Shown here: positions 61,808 to 64,000 of the stretch, one piece after another
Layout of the letters: the number at the start of each line of letters is the position of its first letter
Position numbering within the stretch: the first letter of the stretch is position 1
NCBI RefSeq assembly: GCF_900199435.1
Contig: NZ_OAML01000003.1
Span: 310,001 to 374,000 of the forward strand
DNA from: Pygmaiobacter massiliensis
GTDB taxonomy: Bacteria > Bacillota > Clostridia > Oscillospirales > Ruminococcaceae
Direction: 5' to 3'
Length of the DNA stretch: 64,000 nt
Made by a program: the position numbers and the translations under genes
Notes under the pieces: generated by a model
What the model was told of the DNA's origin: nothing
Database searches by the model: none
What the model saw: only the letters and a program-made list of their open reading frames with translations

Positions 61808-61843
61808 CAAAAACAGCTTGGTTTTTGCAAACCAAGCTGTTTT
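61808..61843 (-). terminator. Terminator after tRNA-Lys
   Basis: AAACAGCTTGG and CCAAGCTGTTT arms; TTTTTGTTTTTTC follows on the minus strand. Confidence 0.85.
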
Positions 61844-61846
61844 GTT

Positions 61847-61922
61847 TGGTGAACCACCGGAGATTCGAACTCCGGACACCCTGATTAAAAGTCAGGTGCT
61901 CTGCCGGCTGAGCTAGTGGTTC
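61847..61922 (-). tRNA. tRNA-Lys (anticodon TTT)
   Basis: 76 bases on the minus strand. Acceptor GAACCAC/GTGGTTC, D arm AGCTCAGCCGGCAGAGC, anticodon arm CCTGACTTTTAATCAGG with TTT, T arm CGGAGTTCGAATCTCCG, and encoded CCA. Lies between thrS and the three-repeat gene, likely on its own transcript or as the 5' end of none; a terminator follows. MnmA encoded at 54.2 kb would thiolate its U34. Confidence 0.97.
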
Positions 61923-62000
61923 ATAAGCTGCTGTCGTTTTGACGCTTGATAATTATAACAGTTAAAGGACAGGTTGTCAATACTATTTTACCCAAAAACA

Positions 62001-62040
62001 AAAAAGAAAACCAGATGAAAAAACACCTGGTTTTCTTTCA
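62001..62040 (-). terminator. Terminator of thrS
   Basis: AAAGAAAACCAG and CTGGTTTTCTTT arms; T-rich tract on the minus strand. Confidence 0.8.
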
Positions 62041-62061
62041 ATTTTTGTATAAAGTGGCTAA

Positions 62062-63999
62062 TTAAACGACTTTATTGTCGATTTCGGTGCGAATATCCGC
62101 AATAAACTGCTCAATTGTCTTGGTTCCGCCATTTTCTTCCTTACGGGCGCGAACGGCAACTGTATTATCTGCGGCCTCTTTTTCACCAACCACGAGCATA
62201 TAGGGAATTTTCTCCAGCTGTGCTTCGCGGATTTTGTAGCCCATTTTTTCTGCGCGGTAGTCTACATCAGCACGAATGCCAGCAGCACGCAGCGCTTTGT
62301 GCACCTTTTCGGCATAGTCGTGGTAGTTTTCGCTGATGGGAATTACCATGACCTGCGTGGGCATTAACCAGGTGGGCAGAGCGCCGGCAAATTTTTCAAG
62401 CAGCAAGGCAATGGTGCGCTCGTAGCAGCCAAGGCTGGTGCGGTGAATAATATACGGATATTTCTCAGAGCCGTCTTTATCGGTATAAGTCATACCAAAC
62501 TGTTTTGCCAGCATCAGGTCAATCTGCACCGTAATCAAGGTATCTTCTTTCCCGTGAACATTTTTGACCTGGATGTCAAGCTTGGGACCATAGAAGGCTG
62601 CTTCGCCGACCGCTTCGGTATAGTTGATGCCGATGTCATCGAGGATATTGCGCATCAGGCCCTCGGCCTCGTCCCACATTTCAGGGGTGCCGATATACTT
62701 CTCGCGGTCATTCGGGTCCCACTTAGAGAGGCGATAGCTTAGGTCGTCAATCAGGCCAACGTCGGTCATCACTTCTTTTGCCAGCTTAACACAGTTCATA
62801 AACTCTTCTTCGAGCTGGTCTGGGCGCAGTACCAGGTGCCCTTCACTAATGGTGAATTGACGCACGCGAATCAGGCCATGCATCTCACCGGAGGCTTCGT
62901 TGCGGAAGAGGGTAGCAGTCTCGCCATAGCGAATCGGCAAGTCGCGGTAAGAATGTTTTTCCGAAAGATAGACATTATACTGGAACGGGCAGGTCATCGG
63001 GCGCAGGGCGAACACTTCTTTGTCCTTTTCCTCATCGCCCAGCACAAACATGCCGTCCTTGTAATGGTCCCAGTGGCCGCTGATCTTGTAAAGATCACTT
63101 TTCGCCATCAGCGGGGTACGGGTCATCACATAGCCGTATTCATTCTCCTCTTTGTCCTGCACATAGCGGTTGAGGATTTGGAACAGTTTTGCACCTTTCG
63201 GCATCAGCAGGGGCAGGCCCTGGCCAATGCAATCAGCGGTCGTGAAATATTTCAGCTCGCGGCCAATTTTATTGTGGTCGCGTTTTTTTGCCTCTTCAAT
63301 GGCAGCCAGGTGTGCTTCCAGCTCGCTGGCTTTCGGGAATGCTGTTGCATATACGCGGCACAGCATTGCCTTGTTGGAGTCGCCGCGCCAGTAAGCGCCG
63401 GTTGCGCTGGTCAGCTTGAATGCTTTGATAGCACCGGTGCTCATCAGATGGGGGCCGGCGCAGAGGTCGGTGAAATCGCCCTGGCGGAAGAAGGAGAGTT
63501 TTTCGCCTTTGCCAGCGTGCTCTTCGAGCAGCTCCAGCTTGTAAGGTTCGTCTTTCATCAGCTCGCGTGCCTCTTCGGCAGTCGACAAGAACTGTTCAAT
63601 CGGCTCGTTTGCTTTGACGATTTTCTTCATCTCAGCTTCAATTTTCGCAAGGTCTTCTGCAGAGAAAGGTTTTTCTACGTCGAAGTCATAGTAAAAGCCA
63701 CCGTCAATGGCAGGGCCGATGGCCAGTTTTGCTGCCGGAAATAGGTGTTTGACGGCCTGTGCCAGCACATGGCTTGCAGAATGCCAGAAGGTCTTTTTGC
63801 CGTCTGCATCTTCAAAGGTCAAAATCTCAAGTGCGCAGTCTTTTTCCAGCGGGGTGCGCAGGTCGACCACGACACCATCCACTTTGGCGCAGGTGGCAGC
63901 ACGGTAAAGCCCCATGCTGATGTCCTTGGCAATGTCTGCAATCGAGGTGCCGGATTCATACTCCTTCACAACGTCGCCTTTCAGCGTTACTTTTATCAT
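62062..63999 (-). CDS. thrS: Threonyl-tRNA synthetase
   Basis: Class II synthetase, 645 aa. N-terminal TGS domain (about 1-62, MIKVTLKGDVVKEYESG), editing domain with HSASHVLAQAVKHLF and the later C-A-G-P-H motif (DLCAGPH), catalytic core with MTCPFQYNVY, FRNEASGEMHGLIRVRQF (motif 2) and the C-terminal HGxP-type anticodon domain. The ATG at 63999 matches the usual start, but any upstream leader, such as a T-box, lies outside the window. Confidence 0.96.
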   Translation of the reverse strand: MIKVTLKGDVVKEYESGTSIADIAKDISMGLYRAATCAKVDGVVVDLRTPLEKDCALEILTFEDADGKKTFWHSASHVLAQAVKHLFPAAKLAIGPAIDGGFYYDFDVEKPFSAEDLAKIEAEMKKIVKANEPIEQFLSTAEEARELMKDEPYKLELLEEHAGKGEKLSFFRQGDFTDLCAGPHLMSTGAIKAFKLTSATGAYWRGDSNKAMLCRVYATAFPKASELEAHLAAIEEAKKRDHNKIGRELKYFTTADCIGQGLPLLMPKGAKLFQILNRYVQDKEENEYGYVMTRTPLMAKSDLYKISGHWDHYKDGMFVLGDEEKDKEVFALRPMTCPFQYNVYLSEKHSYRDLPIRYGETATLFRNEASGEMHGLIRVRQFTISEGHLVLRPDQLEEEFMNCVKLAKEVMTDVGLIDDLSYRLSKWDPNDREKYIGTPEMWDEAEGLMRNILDDIGINYTEAVGEAAFYGPKLDIQVKNVHGKEDTLITVQIDLMLAKQFGMTYTDKDGSEKYPYIIHRTSLGCYERTIALLLEKFAGALPTWLMPTQVMVIPISENYHDYAEKVHKALRAAGIRADVDYRAEKMGYKIREAQLEKIPYMLVVGEKEAADNTVAVRARKEENGGTKTIEQFIADIRTEIDNKVV

Positions 64000-64000
64000 A

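Overview
This window reads as an ordinary chromosomal segment of a Gram-positive anaerobe of the class Clostridia, most likely in the Oscillospirales / Ruminococcaceae range. That placement is inferred from gene order and protein flavour, not from a search. The pointers are: a CIRCE-controlled hrcA-grpE-dnaK-dnaJ operon; the run rpmG-secE-nusG-rplK-rplA-rplJ-rplL with an L10-type leader; DUF1934 next to argS; DUF3048 lipoproteins; a LytTR/DUF3021 pair; and a SpoIID-type protein that hints at sporulation. Base composition and codon use look even. I see no phage, transposase, integrase, CRISPR array or plasmid gene. Most genes have an A/G-rich ribosome binding site, several start with TTG or GTG, and many transcription units are bounded by clear sigma-A promoters and intrinsic terminators.

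Layout. 1-10.9 kb is mainly proteostasis: truncated clpB, a ribbon-helix-helix gene, a lipoprotein, a GHL10-type hydrolase, trmB and the dnaK operon. 10.9-18.8 kb is small regulation and membrane biology: a FetAB-like ABC transporter with a divergent PadR regulator and a long palindrome, an XRE regulator, an ABC_trans_CmpB membrane protein, a zinc-ribbon protein, an EcsC protein, LytTR-DUF3021, dinB and a Dabb-domain protein. 18.8-23.2 kb is a galactose-type (mgl) ABC importer with a structured leader, an internal terminator and a small membrane protein at its end. 23.4-36.2 kb has a glycerophosphodiesterase, a two-component system, a second ABC_trans_CmpB protein, a large amidase with a decayed GHL10 domain, a phosphoesterase, a D,D-carboxypeptidase, nicotinate phosphoribosyltransferase, a hydrolase and an acyltransferase. 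36.2-40.4 kb holds ddl-murI-DUF1934-argS. 40.5-44.2 kb is the secE/nusG/ribosomal protein cluster with L1 and L10 control sites. 44.3-52.5 kb has an orphan 61-aa membrane protein, a galM-amino acid permease unit, three consecutive DUF3048 lipoproteins and an orphan membrane-anchored protein. 52.5-55.8 kb is a sulfur block: cysK behind a leader with a Cys-ending leader peptide, mnmA, and an Rrf2 regulator with three cysteines. 55.9-64 kb has a flavodoxin, a CarD-type regulator, two convergent peptidoglycan-binding-repeat proteins, tRNA-Lys and thrS.

How the parts connect. Cell-envelope work recurs throughout: D-Ala-D-Ala ligase, glutamate racemase, D,D-carboxypeptidase, amidase, GHL10 hydrolase, SpoIID-like and peptidoglycan-binding proteins, and DUF3048 lipoproteins. 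The most interesting signals are regulatory. They are the cysK leader peptide and hairpin, the mgl leader hairpin, the PadR palindrome, the duplicated L1 target, the galM operator, an apparent CTG-initiated histidine kinase, and the two peptidoglycan-binding genes that share a mother-cell-sigma-like -10 element. I did not find a large wholly new multi-gene system; the cysK leader is the best candidate for an undescribed control element.
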